Assembly: GCF_037076555.1 (NCBI RefSeq) | Contig: NZ_AP029023.1 | Coordinates: forward strand, 2,666,001 to 2,730,000 | Direction: 5' to 3' | DNA from: Methylophilus sp. DW102 | GTDB taxonomy: Bacteria; Pseudomonadota; Gammaproteobacteria; Burkholderiales; Methylophilaceae | Length of the DNA: 64,000 nucleotides | Shown here: positions 1-9,437 of the stretch, piece by piece | How the letters are laid out: each line of letters begins with the position of its first letter | How positions within the stretch are numbered: position 1 is the first letter of the stretch | Program-made: the position numbers and the translations under genes | Notes under the pieces: generated by a model | The model's database searches: none | What the model saw: only the letters and a program-made list of their open reading frames with translations | What the model was told of the DNA's origin: nothing

Positions 1-762
1 GCGATTCCATTTGCCATTTGGTTTTTTCTCGCCATTGAAGGCGTGGCCATGGCGGCAGAAGAAGCCAAAGATCCGAGAAGAACGATCCCCAAAGCCTATA
101 TTGCCGGGATTCTGACGCTGGTGTTTCTGGCCATAGGCGTGATGTTATATGCAGGTGGCGTAGGTGACTGGAGAACCCTGGCCAATGTCAACGATCCTAT
201 TCCACAGGCAATGAAAGTGGTGGTGGGTGAGAACAGTGGCTGGTTACATATGCTGGTTTGGATTGGCTTGCTAGGATTGATTGCCTCTTTTCACGGAATT
301 TTGCTTGGTTGCTCACGGCAGATTTTTGCCCTGGCACGCGCCGGATTTATGCCCAAATACTTTGAAGCCACGCATGCGCGCTTTAGAACCCCACATCGCG
401 CGTTGATCGCTGGGGCCGTGGTCGGCCTGGCAGCTATTTTGAGTGATGACTTACAGTTTAATGGCATGACGCTCACGGCAAACTTGATCACGATGGCGGT
501 ATTCGGGGCCATCGTCATGTATATCGTTTCGATGCTGAGCTTTTTTGCGCTAAGAAAAAACGAGCCTGCGCTGGATCGCCCGTTCCGTACCATGGGTTAT
601 CCGCTGTTTCCGGCCATTGCCTTGAGCCTTGCCGTGATCAGTTTGCTGACCATGGTCTACTACAATCAGGCATTGGCGCTGGTGTTTGCCGTGCTGATGG
701 CAGTGGGCTATATTTATTTCAGCCTGACAAAAGGGCAACGCGACACCGCGACTGACCATTAA
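1..762 (+). CDS. Ethanolamine permease (APC superfamily), 5' end outside the window
   Basis: This is the C-terminal part of an inner-membrane amino acid/amine permease. The frame is open from base 1, so the true start lies upstream. Early in the visible part is the APC signature EEAKDPRRTIPKA, followed by about six hydrophobic segments, consistent with the second half of a 12-helix transporter. Ethanolamine as substrate is inferred from the neighbours: eutB starts 66 bases downstream on the same strand, followed by eutC and a eutR-like gene. This is the permease-eutBC arrangement known from bacteria that use ethanolamine as nitrogen or carbon source without a microcompartment. Other APC substrates cannot be excluded from sequence alone. 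Confidence 0.8.
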   Translation, partial: AIPFAIWFFLAIEGVAMAAEEAKDPRRTIPKAYIAGILTLVFLAIGVMLYAGGVGDWRTLANVNDPIPQAMKVVVGENSGWLHMLVWIGLLGLIASFHGILLGCSRQIFALARAGFMPKYFEATHARFRTPHRALIAGAVVGLAAILSDDLQFNGMTLTANLITMAVFGAIVMYIVSMLSFFALRKNEPALDRPFRTMGYPLFPAIALSLAVISLLTMVYYNQALALVFAVLMAVGYIYFSLTKGQRDTATDH

Positions 763-828
763 ACGCGGACAATCCATGCAAGGTACGTAAAGGAGTCCCC
801 TGTTGATTCCTTGGAGAGTGAGAAAAAG

Positions 829-2226
829 ATGGCTTACAGTTACAGCGTCGGCGTACACCAGTATCAGTTTAAAGACTTGAAAGAAGTGATGGCAAAAGCC
901 TCACCGCCGCGCTCTGGCGACTTTCTCGCAGGCGTGGCTGCAGAGACTTATGTCGAACGGATGGCCGCCAGAATGTGCCTCGCCAGTGTGCCGCTCAAAC
1001 GCTTTTTAGAGGAGTTGTTGCTGCCTTATGAACAAGACGAAGTGACGCGCTTGATCATTGATACGCATGATGCGCAGGCATTTAGTGAAATCAGCCATCT
1101 CACCGTAGGCGACTTTCGAGATTGGCTATTGCTGGATACCACGGATACCGCCACGCTGACACGGGTTGCCAAAGGCATCACGCCGGAAATGGCGGCAGCG
1201 GTCAGCAAACTAATGCGCAACCAGGACTTGATCCTGGTCGCCAAAAAATGCCAAGTGACGACCGCATTCCGAAATACCATCGGTCTGCCGGGTCGGCTGT
1301 CTGTGCGCTTGCAGCCCAACCACCCGACCGACGATGCCCGCGGCATTGCCGCTTCTCTGCTAGACGGATTACTGTATGGCTCCGGGGATGCGGTGATCGG
1401 CATCAACCCGGCCACCGATAGCATTCCTGGCTTGATGAACTTATATTACCTGGTTGATGAAGTCATTAACCAATATGAGATTCCCACCCAGTCGTGCATC
1501 CTGACCCATGTTACCAACCAGATTCAACTCATTGAAAAAGGCGCGCCGATTGATTTGGTGTTTCAATCGATTGCCGGCACCGAGCAAGCCAATAAAACGT
1601 TTGGCATTAATCTTTCCATTCTAGATGAAGCTTATTCTGCAGCCTTGTCACTGCAACGCGGCACGGTAGGCCAAAACGTCATGTATTTTGAAACCGGCCA
1701 GGGCTCGGCACTGTCGGCCAACGCCAATTTTGGCATGGACCAGCAAACCTGCGAGGCACGTGCCTATGCCGTCGCCCGCCACTTTTCTCCCTTACTCACC
1801 AATACGGTGGTGGGCTTTATCGGGCCTGAATACCTGTACGATGGCAAACAGATCATCCGCGCCGGTCTGGAAGACCATTTCTGCGGTAAGTTGCTGGGCC
1901 TGCCGTTGGGGTGTGATGTCTGCTATACCAACCATGCCGAGGCAGATCAAGACGACATGGACACCTTGATGACCTTGCTGTCTGTGGCTGGTATTACCTT
2001 CATCATGGGCATTCCAGGGGCGGATGACATCATGCTTAATTATCAGACCACCTCCTTTCACGACGCCCTCTATTTGCGTAAAACACTCAACCTGAAGCCA
2101 GCACCGGAGTTTGAGCAGTGGCTACAACGCATGAACCTGATGGATCACACCGGCATGATCCGCCCGGTAGACAATAGCCATGCCTTGTTACAAAATAAAC
2201 CCAAGCAATTAATGAGTGCCCCTTAA
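829..2226 (+). CDS. eutB: Ethanolamine ammonia-lyase large subunit EutB
   Basis: Large, catalytic subunit of adenosylcobalamin-dependent ethanolamine ammonia-lyase, which splits ethanolamine into acetaldehyde and ammonia in the cytoplasm. About 465 residues, the usual EutB length. Family blocks are clear: RSGDFLAGVAAET near the N terminus, GDAVIGINPATD in the middle, then FETGQGSALSANANFG, GFIGPEYLYDGKQIIRAGLEDHF (listed here only as a family block), CYTNHAEADQDD and DDIMLNYQTTSFHD. I chose ATG 829 because GGAG lies about 12 bases upstream and the protein then starts MAYSYSVG; an upstream in-frame TTG at 811 is possible. It is translationally close to eutC. No EutA reactivase or shell-protein gene is visible in the window. 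Confidence 0.95.
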   Translation: MAYSYSVGVHQYQFKDLKEVMAKASPPRSGDFLAGVAAETYVERMAARMCLASVPLKRFLEELLLPYEQDEVTRLIIDTHDAQAFSEISHLTVGDFRDWLLLDTTDTATLTRVAKGITPEMAAAVSKLMRNQDLILVAKKCQVTTAFRNTIGLPGRLSVRLQPNHPTDDARGIAASLLDGLLYGSGDAVIGINPATDSIPGLMNLYYLVDEVINQYEIPTQSCILTHVTNQIQLIEKGAPIDLVFQSIAGTEQANKTFGINLSILDEAYSAALSLQRGTVGQNVMYFETGQGSALSANANFGMDQQTCEARAYAVARHFSPLLTNTVVGFIGPEYLYDGKQIIRAGLEDHFCGKLLGLPLGCDVCYTNHAEADQDDMDTLMTLLSVAGITFIMGIPGADDIMLNYQTTSFHDALYLRKTLNLKPAPEFEQWLQRMNLMDHTGMIRPVDNSHALLQNKPKQLMSAP

Positions 2227-2227
2227 T

Positions 2228-3028
2228 ATGCATCAGCCTCCTGCAGCCCCTAGCACAGGCATCGTCAGCGAAGATCCCTGGTCACAGCTTAAAAGCTTTA
2301 CGCAAGCGCGGATTGCACTCGGCAGGGTAGGTAGCAGCCTGCCTACGCAAGAAGTCCTGGATTTCAGCTTGAGCCATGCATTGGCCAGGGATGCGGTTCA
2401 TCTTGGCCTGGATACCCAGGCGTTGATGGCGCAAATTCAAGCGACATTGTCAGTCGATGTCCATCAGGTTCAGAGCAAGGCACCAGACCGGGCTTCTTAT
2501 TTATTAAGGCCCGATTGGGGCCGTCAACTGAGTGAAGACAGCGGGCTACTCCTCAAAGCAGCCAAACCAAAACAAGCGATTGATTTATTACTGGTGGTGG
2601 CGGATGGCTTGTCTTCACTGGCAATCAAAAATCACGCGCTGCCGTTATTGCAAGAAATTCATGCGCAAGCCCCTGCGGAATGGCATCTGGGGCCGGTGGT
2701 GATTGCCTCCCAGGCCAGGGTTGCACTGGCCGATGAAGTGGGCGAAATGCTTGGCGCAAACATGGTAGCCATGCTGATTGGTGAGCGGCCTGGACTCAGC
2801 TCGCCGGATAGTCTGGGGATTTATTTGACGCATCAGCCACGGCGTGGCCGGAGTGATGCGGACAGGAACTGTATTTCCAATGTCAGGCCAGATGGCCTGG
2901 GTTATGCTGCCGCCGCAAAAAAATTGTTATGGCTGGCAAAAGAAGCCAACCGTTTAAAATTGTCCGGCGTTGCACTCAAAGATGAAAGCGATGTCGTTAT
3001 GGTTCAAGACGCGCCTTCCGGCCAATGA
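2228..3028 (+). CDS. eutC: Ethanolamine ammonia-lyase small subunit EutC
   Basis: Small subunit of ethanolamine ammonia-lyase, needed with EutB to bind adenosylcobalamin. About 266 residues with the family blocks TQARIALGRVGSSLPT, RPDWGRQLSE and SDADRNCISNVRPDGL. The ATG at 2228 follows the eutB stop by one base, so translational coupling is likely; a GTG at 2216 overlapping eutB is an alternative start. The N-terminal linker is short compared with the 295-residue enterobacterial protein. It lies in the permease-eutB-eutC operon and converges on the eutR-like gene with a gap of about 15 bases. Confidence 0.95.
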   Translation: MHQPPAAPSTGIVSEDPWSQLKSFTQARIALGRVGSSLPTQEVLDFSLSHALARDAVHLGLDTQALMAQIQATLSVDVHQVQSKAPDRASYLLRPDWGRQLSEDSGLLLKAAKPKQAIDLLLVVADGLSSLAIKNHALPLLQEIHAQAPAEWHLGPVVIASQARVALADEVGEMLGANMVAMLIGERPGLSSPDSLGIYLTHQPRRGRSDADRNCISNVRPDGLGYAAAAKKLLWLAKEANRLKLSGVALKDESDVVMVQDAPSGQ

Positions 3029-3043
3029 CGCTAAACTGCCACC

Positions 3044-4030
3044 TCATCCATGAAAGCGCTTGAAGGTGGTAGAGGGCGCTTCACCAAACATCTTTTTATA
3101 CTCCTGCGAAAAATGTCCAAAATGCCAGAAGCCCCATGAAGTGGCTGCCTCCGTCACAGAATTGGCGTGCCTCAGCATTTGGCGGACACCATTAAGCCGC
3201 TCGGTGCGCAGGTAGACGATCGGACTTTTCTCCAGGGTTCTTTGAAAGTGATATTGCAAGGTACGGTGGCTCATGGCCAAAGACTCGCACAACTCGACGA
3301 CAGTGATAGGATCATCCTGGCGTTCACGCACGATTTTTCTGGTTTTGGTGACCACTTGCCAGGATTGATTCTGATAATAAACCGTCCTTGGCGCCGAATC
3401 GTCACAGAGCAATGTATCGGCTACCATTTGCAAAGCCATCATTTGTGTTTCTTGCACCAGCGTAGGGTATTGAATAAAGCCAGGCAGGGCCTTGAGCGTC
3501 GTGAAAACAGAACGCACAAATCGGACCAGGTTCTGATACTTTGTTTGGCTCAAATATAAAATCTTGGCACTCTTGCACTGCTGGTCCAGTCGCTCCTGAT
3601 CGTCATCTGACAAGTACTGCATCAGAAATTTTCTCGAAATCACAATCAGGCCGATGGTGAGTTTTGCGGGCGAGACAAACTCAAAACCGTTTCTGCCAGA
3701 AAAAATATGCACTGCCTGCTGCTCGCAGAGGCTGCCACAAAACATGCCCTTTTCAATGCTATTCATCGGCACCCCGATGGAGATTTTCTCTTCATCCAGA
3801 TAGCCTTGTTGATGGAGTTGCTGATTAGTAAACTCAAGGAATAATGACACCTCAGGCAAGTGTACATGGGTCAAAAAGCCATTAAAGTGCCCGGCCGAGA
3901 GCTGTGAGTAATCCTGATGCCAGCCTTGCAGGAACTGAGACTGCTCATCAAAATCCTGACTTTCCCTATGCAAATAGTTTGACTGTGGCAGCGTCAATAA
4001 TGCCGCAGTGCGCGCGCAGTGTTCTAACAT
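3044..4030 (-). CDS. AraC-family regulator, EutR-like
   Basis: Transcription regulator of 328 residues with a C-terminal AraC/XylS double helix-turn-helix (roughly 225-325; recognisable parts are DDPITVVELCESLAMSHRTL and FWHFGHFSQEYKKMFGEAPS). The N-terminal part resembles EutR, the ethanolamine/B12-responsive activator of eut genes. It lies convergently behind eutC, which supports a role in ethanolamine use. Its ATG at 4030 opens towards the divergent porin gene across a 385-base gap. The effector is inferred, not visible. Other AraC regulators of amine catabolism are an alternative. Confidence 0.75.
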   Translation of the reverse strand: MLEHCARTAALLTLPQSNYLHRESQDFDEQSQFLQGWHQDYSQLSAGHFNGFLTHVHLPEVSLFLEFTNQQLHQQGYLDEEKISIGVPMNSIEKGMFCGSLCEQQAVHIFSGRNGFEFVSPAKLTIGLIVISRKFLMQYLSDDDQERLDQQCKSAKILYLSQTKYQNLVRFVRSVFTTLKALPGFIQYPTLVQETQMMALQMVADTLLCDDSAPRTVYYQNQSWQVVTKTRKIVRERQDDPITVVELCESLAMSHRTLQYHFQRTLEKSPIVYLRTERLNGVRQMLRHANSVTEAATSWGFWHFGHFSQEYKKMFGEAPSTTFKRFHG

Positions 4031-4415
4031 TATGGTATCCCTGAGTCTGCTTTATTATTGTGTGAGCTAACTGTAGTGCTGTGTTAGCAAATAACATTCC
4101 AACTCTCCTGTTTTAGCACACCGCCCAGCATTCAGCTTGCCATGCAGGTTTACAAAGCATTTCCTGTGCGCTTTTATTTCGTAGCAGTGGTTACCCCCAT
4201 CACAAAGTTATCAATCCAGGTGCAATTAGGCATACTGCGCCTATTTTTAGTGCATTGCATGGGCGCAAAAAGCACTGTCTGCGCATGCGGTTGCTCACCT
4301 AATCCTCAAACCTCGCATCACCATTTTTATAGGCATCTTTGCCGATTTGGGATAGCCGCAGGGCACTGCAATCCGCAGAATGAGCTCACATTATTTATTA
4401 ACAGGGACCCTATTT
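4031..4415. other. Intergenic region between eutR-like gene and porin gene
   Basis: A 385-base gap that should hold divergent promoters. It contains several short TGC/GCA dyads around 4230-4295, including TGCGCC and GGGCGCA arms about 30 bases apart, which could be an operator. I see no convincing gene; a weak ORF here lacks codon character and a ribosome site. No riboswitch was recognised. Confidence 0.4.
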
Positions 4416-5306
4416 ATGCGTAAATCTATCCTTTTTGCTCTTGCACTCGTCTCTGCAAGTTTCGTCTCCACGCTTAGCCAAGCAGAAGAAAAATCTGCCT
4501 GGACATTGTCCAGAAATATTGCCTTTGTGTCGGACTACTATTCCCGGGGTATTTCTCAGTCATGGCACATGCCTGCCGTGCAGGCGGGGATTGATATTGC
4601 CCATGAGAGCGGCTTTTATGCAGGCGTTTGGGGCTCAAGTATTTCGCCACAAACCTATGTCGATAGTACAACTGAAATTGATATTTACACGGGCTACAAC
4701 GGCAGTTTTGCTGCAGTTGAAAAGCTCGCCTGGTCAGCGGGTGTAATTGGCTATGTCTATCCAGGCGGGAACTGGAACAAATGTCCCACTTGTACCTTAA
4801 GTGATGGCACTACCAAAGTCACAGCCAATCAGGGATTTGAAACAGTTGAGGCAAACGTGGGACTCAGCTATGACTGGATCAGTGCAAAAGCCTCGGTCAC
4901 ACTGACCGACTGGTTTGGTGCTAATAGAAATACCGGCTTTGAAAGTGGGAGCAAAGGTACGACCTATCTAGAGTTGAATGCAAATTATCCACTGCCATTT
5001 TATGATTTGATACTTGTTGGGCATATTGGCATCCTGGATGTGTCAACCAGGGTAACGCCAGGCGCATATGGTACCTATGACGCAGGCAAAGGAGTGCCGG
5101 ATAACAAAGACTATAAAATCGGCTTGAGCAAGAATATCGCAATTGCGAATACCAATGGCATTAACTTGGGTCTTTACTACGTTGGCGCGGATGATACCGG
5201 TTACTGGAGCAGCCGCGGATTTGGTGGCTCCAGCTTTAATGGCGGCACAAAATCCAAAGACCTGACTGATAATCGCTGGATGGTCACAGTAAGTTCTACC
5301 TTCTGA
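4416..5306 (+). CDS. TorF-family putative porin
   Basis: Outer-membrane beta-barrel protein of the TorF putative porin family, about 296 residues. It starts with a signal peptide (MRKSILFALALVSASF, cleavage near SQAEE) and continues with the family pattern of N-terminal SRNIAFVSDYYSRGISQS, alternating polar/hydrophobic strands, and a C-terminal strand ending in an aromatic residue (VTVSSTF). ATG 4416 was chosen over the upstream in-frame ATG at 4380 because the signal peptide begins there and AGGGA precedes it. The cargo is unknown; in related bacteria such porins are often nitrogen-regulated. It stands alone and is followed by a structured 3' region and a terminator. Confidence 0.8.
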   Translation: MRKSILFALALVSASFVSTLSQAEEKSAWTLSRNIAFVSDYYSRGISQSWHMPAVQAGIDIAHESGFYAGVWGSSISPQTYVDSTTEIDIYTGYNGSFAAVEKLAWSAGVIGYVYPGGNWNKCPTCTLSDGTTKVTANQGFETVEANVGLSYDWISAKASVTLTDWFGANRNTGFESGSKGTTYLELNANYPLPFYDLILVGHIGILDVSTRVTPGAYGTYDAGKGVPDNKDYKIGLSKNIAIANTNGINLGLYYVGADDTGYWSSRGFGGSSFNGGTKSKDLTDNRWMVTVSSTF

Positions 5307-5325
5307 TCAACGCCGCGTTTGATCC

Positions 5326-5392
5326 GTGGTCGCGCGTCAGTCTGATGCGACTGGCGCAGCCTGGAGCGCCACTCCAGGCCGTTAGCGACCAC
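5326..5392 (+). ncRNA. Three-way-junction RNA element in the porin 3' UTR (candidate)
   Basis: Three nested helices are readable directly. The outer stem GTGGTCGC (5326-5333) pairs with GCGACCAC (5385-5392). Inside it GCGTCAGT (5334-5341) pairs with ACTGGCGC (5350-5357) through one G-T wobble, and CCTGGAG (5360-5366) pairs with CTCCAGG (5372-5378). Together they make a compact three-way junction 18 bases before an intrinsic terminator. The plus strand is chosen from the terminator T-run. It may be a 3'-UTR-derived small RNA or an mRNA-stability element; no family was recognised. Confidence 0.45.
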
Positions 5393-5409
5393 ACACAGTC
5401 CTCTCTCAT

Positions 5410-5437
5410 ACTCCCGGTTGACCGGGAGTTTTTTTAT
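5410..5437 (+). terminator. Rho-independent terminator after porin gene
   Basis: ACTCCCGGT and ACCGGGAGT form a 9-bp stem with a two-base loop, followed directly by a run of seven to eight T on the plus strand. It ends the porin transcript and the structured 3' region. Confidence 0.9.
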
Positions 5438-5470
5438 GTAAGGTGCGTTAGATGCTGGCGCTGCTAAGCA

Positions 5471-8400
5471 TCAGCCTGTCATGACAGACCGTCCGGTTGC
5501 GACTAAACGTTCAAAATCCTGCGTACGCTGCGGGACTGAGAAATAATAGCCTTGGAACGTATTACATCCCAAACGGGTGAGAAGGTCGAGCTGCGCCTCG
5601 GTCTCCACCCCTTCGGCCAATACGTCGAGTTGCAGGCTGATCCCTAGTGAAATAATGGCATTGACGATACTTTGATGATCCTGGCCCTGCAACATGTCGC
5701 GTACAAACGACTGGTCGATCTTGAGCTGATCAAACGGGAAGCGCTTGAGATAAGACAGGGAAGAATAGCCCGTGCCAAAATCATCCAGCGAAAAACTGAC
5801 ACCCGCCGCTTTGAGCGCGGTCATTTTGGCGATGATATCTTCCACATTGTCGATCAACATGCTTTCCGTCAACTCAAGTTGCAGTCGGCCCGGGGCAATA
5901 TTGGCCTCCGTCAGCAACTGCTGCACCTCCGTGACAAATGCTGATTGCAGGTACTGCTTGGGGCTGACATTCACGGCCAGCACCATTTGACTGAGTTGCG
6001 GATGAAATGCCCACTGCTGCAATAAGGCACAGGCCTGCTGTAAGACCCAGCGTCCCAGGGCGACAATTTGTCCGCTAGACTCGGCGAGGGCAATAAACTC
6101 ACCGGGCATGATCAGGCCACGTTCAGGATGTTGCCAGCGCAACAGTGCTTCTGCACCGACCATCTGGTGCTGTCTGTTATATTGTGGCTGCAAATGCAAG
6201 ACAAACTCCTGTTTTTCTATGGCCTCATGCAACTCCGCCTCCAGCGCCACGCGCTGACGGAGCTCGATTTCCATCTGCGCATCAAAAAACCGGTAGCCAT
6301 TTCTGCCGGCCTCTTTGGCTTTATACATGGCCATATCGGCGCGTCTGAGCAGCTCATCGGTCTGACTCATGTCAGGATCAAACAAGACGACGCCAATGCT
6401 GGGGGTCGTGTAATGCTGGTAGTGATTGAGTTTGAACGGCTTTTTAAAGGCGCCTACGATTTTTTCACAAATTTTGCGCGCCTGCTTTTCCGCTTGGTCC
6501 GTCGCGGATGCCAAACTATCGAGCACGACCACAAACTCGTCGCCGCCCAGGCGGCTAACCGTATCCTGCCGCCGCACAGAGTGTTTAATGCGTTTGGCGA
6601 CCTCAATCAGCAAGGCATCACCTACCGCATGCCCATGGGTATCGTTGAGTGTTTTGAAGTTATCAATATCGATAAACATCAAGGCGCCGCCGGTTTTTTT
6701 AAGTTGGGATTTATGGATATGGGCCGCCAGCCTGTCTTGCAGCAACAGCCGGTTGGGGAGGCCGGTCATGGTGTCGTAGTAGGCCAATTGGCGAATTTGC
6801 GCATCGGTGCGCTTGCGTTCGCTGATGTCCCTGAGTACAGCCACCCAATGCGTCACACGGCCACGCTTGTCATGCAGCGGCAAGGCATCCATTTCCAATG
6901 AAATGCCGTTGCCTTGATGGTCGACAGTCACCACTTCCGTTTTAATCGGTAATTGCTGTTGCCAGGCTTCCTTAATGCGTTGCAAATCGTTGGCAGGCGT
7001 ACTGTTTTTAAACAGCTCAAACGGCGAAAGATGATTGTACTGGTCCACGGCCAAGCCGGTGATACGTGTAAACGCTTCATTTAAAAAGACAATTTTTTGC
7101 TGTAAAGGGGTGTGTACCGGCGCCTCAGTAATCATCACCATATCATTCAGCCGTGACACACCGCTTTGTAACAGCTTCAATTGTTCATCGGCCTGCTCGC
7201 GCTCAATCGCCAACCCCAGAATATGGGCATAACTCTCGACCATGTCCAGCTCGGCTGTCTCTGGCAGGTGGCGAGACTGACGATACATCGCCAGCATGCC
7301 AAGCACCCGTTGGCTGCGTGAGAAGATGGGCAAACTCCAGCAGGCACGCAAGCCATGTTTCAGCGCAAGGTCCGCATAGTCGGCCCATAGCGGATGCGTG
7401 CTGATGTCTTCGGCTATCACCCGGTTCTGGGTCAAACTGAGCATGCCATAGCCTGCAACAGGCAGCTGGCTCATCGCTTGTGCGTAGCTGGCTGGCAAGC
7501 GGTGCGAGGCAGCATGATGCAGATGCCGCCCATCCTGGTCCATCTGTAAAATCACACAATAGACCTCGGAAAAATGCGCCTCGATGAGCTGCACGGCCGC
7601 ATGCAAAATTTCAGGTAACGGGATATCTGCCAGTAGCATCGCCTGTATTTTGTCTTGTCCCTGCTTGATCGCTTCGAGTTGTTTTTGTGCCGTAATATCC
7701 TGTAACGAGCCTTGCACCTGAACAATCCGGCCGTGCTCATCGCGCAACGCCTGCCCCATTGCGCGCACCCAGAACCGGCGGCCATGCACGGTGACCTTTT
7801 CCAGCTCCAGATCATAGGGGGTTCCCTCCGACATGCATTTCTCAAGCGCGCTGGACATGATCGCCCGATAGGCTGGCACAAAAAGGCCCATGCCTTCCTC
7901 AAGGCTGGGAGAGTATCCAGGTGGCAATTCATGTAAGGCTGCCACTTCGTCAGACCAGCGCATGCGCTTTGTGGGCAGGTCTATGACCCAGCCACCGATT
8001 TTTGCCACATTGCCCGCCACTTTGAGCAAATACTCAGTCTGGCGCCGCTGATCTATTTCCTCTTGCAAGGCCCGCGTTCGCTCAGAGACCTGCCTGCGCA
8101 TTTGCAGGTTCCACAACACGGTGACAGCCACCACCAGCACGAGTGTAAACACCCCGCGTATTAGCCAGTTCACATAGGGGCGTTCTATAGAAACATCATG
8201 GTGGTAGATAAAGCCTTGTAGTTGCGCATTGGCAGGAACCAGCCCCAGCGCGGCATAGGTCTGGGCAATCGACTGCCAGCGCTCTTCATTCATATGTCCC
8301 CAGGGCACCACCTCAGACAACACATAAGGCGCCATTAAACGCGCCTCCTGCAACAGAGACTGTTGATTGATGTCGCGTTGCGCAACGCCAGGCATGCTGG

Positions 8401-9160
8401 CTATCGCATTGGCCATGGCCTCTTGATGATTGAACGCGTACTTCCAGCCTTTTTTGGTGGCGCGCAAAAAAGCCTCAACCCGTGCGGGATGTTGCAACAG
8501 CTCCTGTTCAGTCGTGAACAGTACATCGCCATAAAAATCTGCGCCATAGGCCTGGTTGCTAAGAATAGCGGGGGCATAGCCTCTTTGCTGTAATTGCATG
8601 GGCTCATCCATCGCATAGGCCATCATGGCGTCCACGCGCCCCTCAATCAAATCATCCAGATTTGAGCGATAAGGCAGAAGGGTCATTTGATGAATATCCA
8701 GATGTTGCTTGAATAGCATGGCCTGAAATTGCAAACGGCCATGTTCACCCGAAAGCATAATACGTTTGCCGATCAGGTCTTGAGGCCGCTTGATTCCGCT
8801 GTTTTGCAAACTCAGTAACACATACGGGGAGTGCTGAAAAATGGCGGCCAGTGCGATTAGCGGCTGGCCAGACAAGCGTGAAATCAGAATTTCGGAATCG
8901 CCGATGGCGTAATCTGCTTGATCAGACAAGACCTGCTTTAAGGGATCGATGGACTGGTTACCCTCGATAATCTCGACCGCCAATCCTTCATCACGGTAGT
9001 AACCCTGTTGCAAGGCAGCGTAATAACCGGCGAATTGAAACTGGTGATGCCATTTGAGTTGTAAGCGGATAGGCGCAGTCGGGGGTGCCGCATAGGCGAA
9101 TGCTGACCAAACCATGGCCAGCAGCGCGGTGCAGACTAAAACAATCCATCGGCGTGTCAT
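5471..9160 (-). CDS. Periplasmic-binding-domain sensor with PAS, GAF, GGDEF and EAL domains
   Basis: Very large (about 1229 residues) inner-membrane cyclic-di-GMP protein. Order: signal/anchor segment; NMT1/THI5-like substrate-binding domain (RLQLKWHHQFQFAGYYAA, to about residue 300); transmembrane helix near 330-350; PAS; GAF-like region; second PAS; GGDEF domain with intact LGGDEF; EAL domain with intact EALLR and the DDFGTGYSSL block. Both output motifs are complete, so synthesis, hydrolysis or both are possible. The N-terminal domain belongs to the family that binds thiamine pyrimidine precursors and related compounds, so a periplasmic small-molecule signal is inferred. I chose the start at 9160 (MTRRWIVLVC...) because it begins the signal sequence; an upstream ATG at 9220 exists. 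Confidence 0.85.
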   Translation of the reverse strand: MTRRWIVLVCTALLAMVWSAFAYAAPPTAPIRLQLKWHHQFQFAGYYAALQQGYYRDEGLAVEIIEGNQSIDPLKQVLSDQADYAIGDSEILISRLSGQPLIALAAIFQHSPYVLLSLQNSGIKRPQDLIGKRIMLSGEHGRLQFQAMLFKQHLDIHQMTLLPYRSNLDDLIEGRVDAMMAYAMDEPMQLQQRGYAPAILSNQAYGADFYGDVLFTTEQELLQHPARVEAFLRATKKGWKYAFNHQEAMANAIASMPGVAQRDINQQSLLQEARLMAPYVLSEVVPWGHMNEERWQSIAQTYAALGLVPANAQLQGFIYHHDVSIERPYVNWLIRGVFTLVLVVAVTVLWNLQMRRQVSERTRALQEEIDQRRQTEYLLKVAGNVAKIGGWVIDLPTKRMRWSDEVAALHELPPGYSPSLEEGMGLFVPAYRAIMSSALEKCMSEGTPYDLELEKVTVHGRRFWVRAMGQALRDEHGRIVQVQGSLQDITAQKQLEAIKQGQDKIQAMLLADIPLPEILHAAVQLIEAHFSEVYCVILQMDQDGRHLHHAASHRLPASYAQAMSQLPVAGYGMLSLTQNRVIAEDISTHPLWADYADLALKHGLRACWSLPIFSRSQRVLGMLAMYRQSRHLPETAELDMVESYAHILGLAIEREQADEQLKLLQSGVSRLNDMVMITEAPVHTPLQQKIVFLNEAFTRITGLAVDQYNHLSPFELFKNSTPANDLQRIKEAWQQQLPIKTEVVTVDHQGNGISLEMDALPLHDKRGRVTHWVAVLRDISERKRTDAQIRQLAYYDTMTGLPNRLLLQDRLAAHIHKSQLKKTGGALMFIDIDNFKTLNDTHGHAVGDALLIEVAKRIKHSVRRQDTVSRLGGDEFVVVLDSLASATDQAEKQARKICEKIVGAFKKPFKLNHYQHYTTPSIGVVLFDPDMSQTDELLRRADMAMYKAKEAGRNGYRFFDAQMEIELRQRVALEAELHEAIEKQEFVLHLQPQYNRQHQMVGAEALLRWQHPERGLIMPGEFIALAESSGQIVALGRWVLQQACALLQQWAFHPQLSQMVLAVNVSPKQYLQSAFVTEVQQLLTEANIAPGRLQLELTESMLIDNVEDIIAKMTALKAAGVSFSLDDFGTGYSSLSYLKRFPFDQLKIDQSFVRDMLQGQDHQSIVNAIISLGISLQLDVLAEGVETEAQLDLLTRLGCNTFQGYYFSVPQRTQDFERLVATGRSVMTG

Positions 9161-9437
9161 GCGGATCCAGACAACATGAAAGATATCCTGACTGGATGCG
9201 AGGTGTTCTGTCAGGCCCAACTGTATTTATACGGCAGTGATATGCAAACAGATTGCAGAAATAAACACAGAATCCATGAGGTATCCGGAGAATTGATCTC
9301 ATCAATGCTCTGGGTGTGAGTTAACAAGCCGGTTTAGACCGACATGCAGGCATTGCCTGTGATCTCAGTTGCTCGTGTAAAATAGCGGCAAATCAACGCC
9401 AGCACGGCTTGTTGCACTGAATTTAAGGGGAAGATGG

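Noticed and set aside
4361..4377. GGGCAC...CCGC resembling a sigma-54 promoter before the porin gene
   Set aside because: The GG to GC spacing is 11 bases where sigma-54 promoters need 10, and no clear NtrC site accompanies it.
4142..4423. Possible 93-residue gene in front of the porin gene
   Set aside because: No ribosome site, atypical composition, and it runs through the porin promoter and start.
6068..6901. 277-residue open frame opposite the GGDEF-EAL gene
   Set aside because: It is a shadow of a strongly supported gene with intact domains on the other strand.
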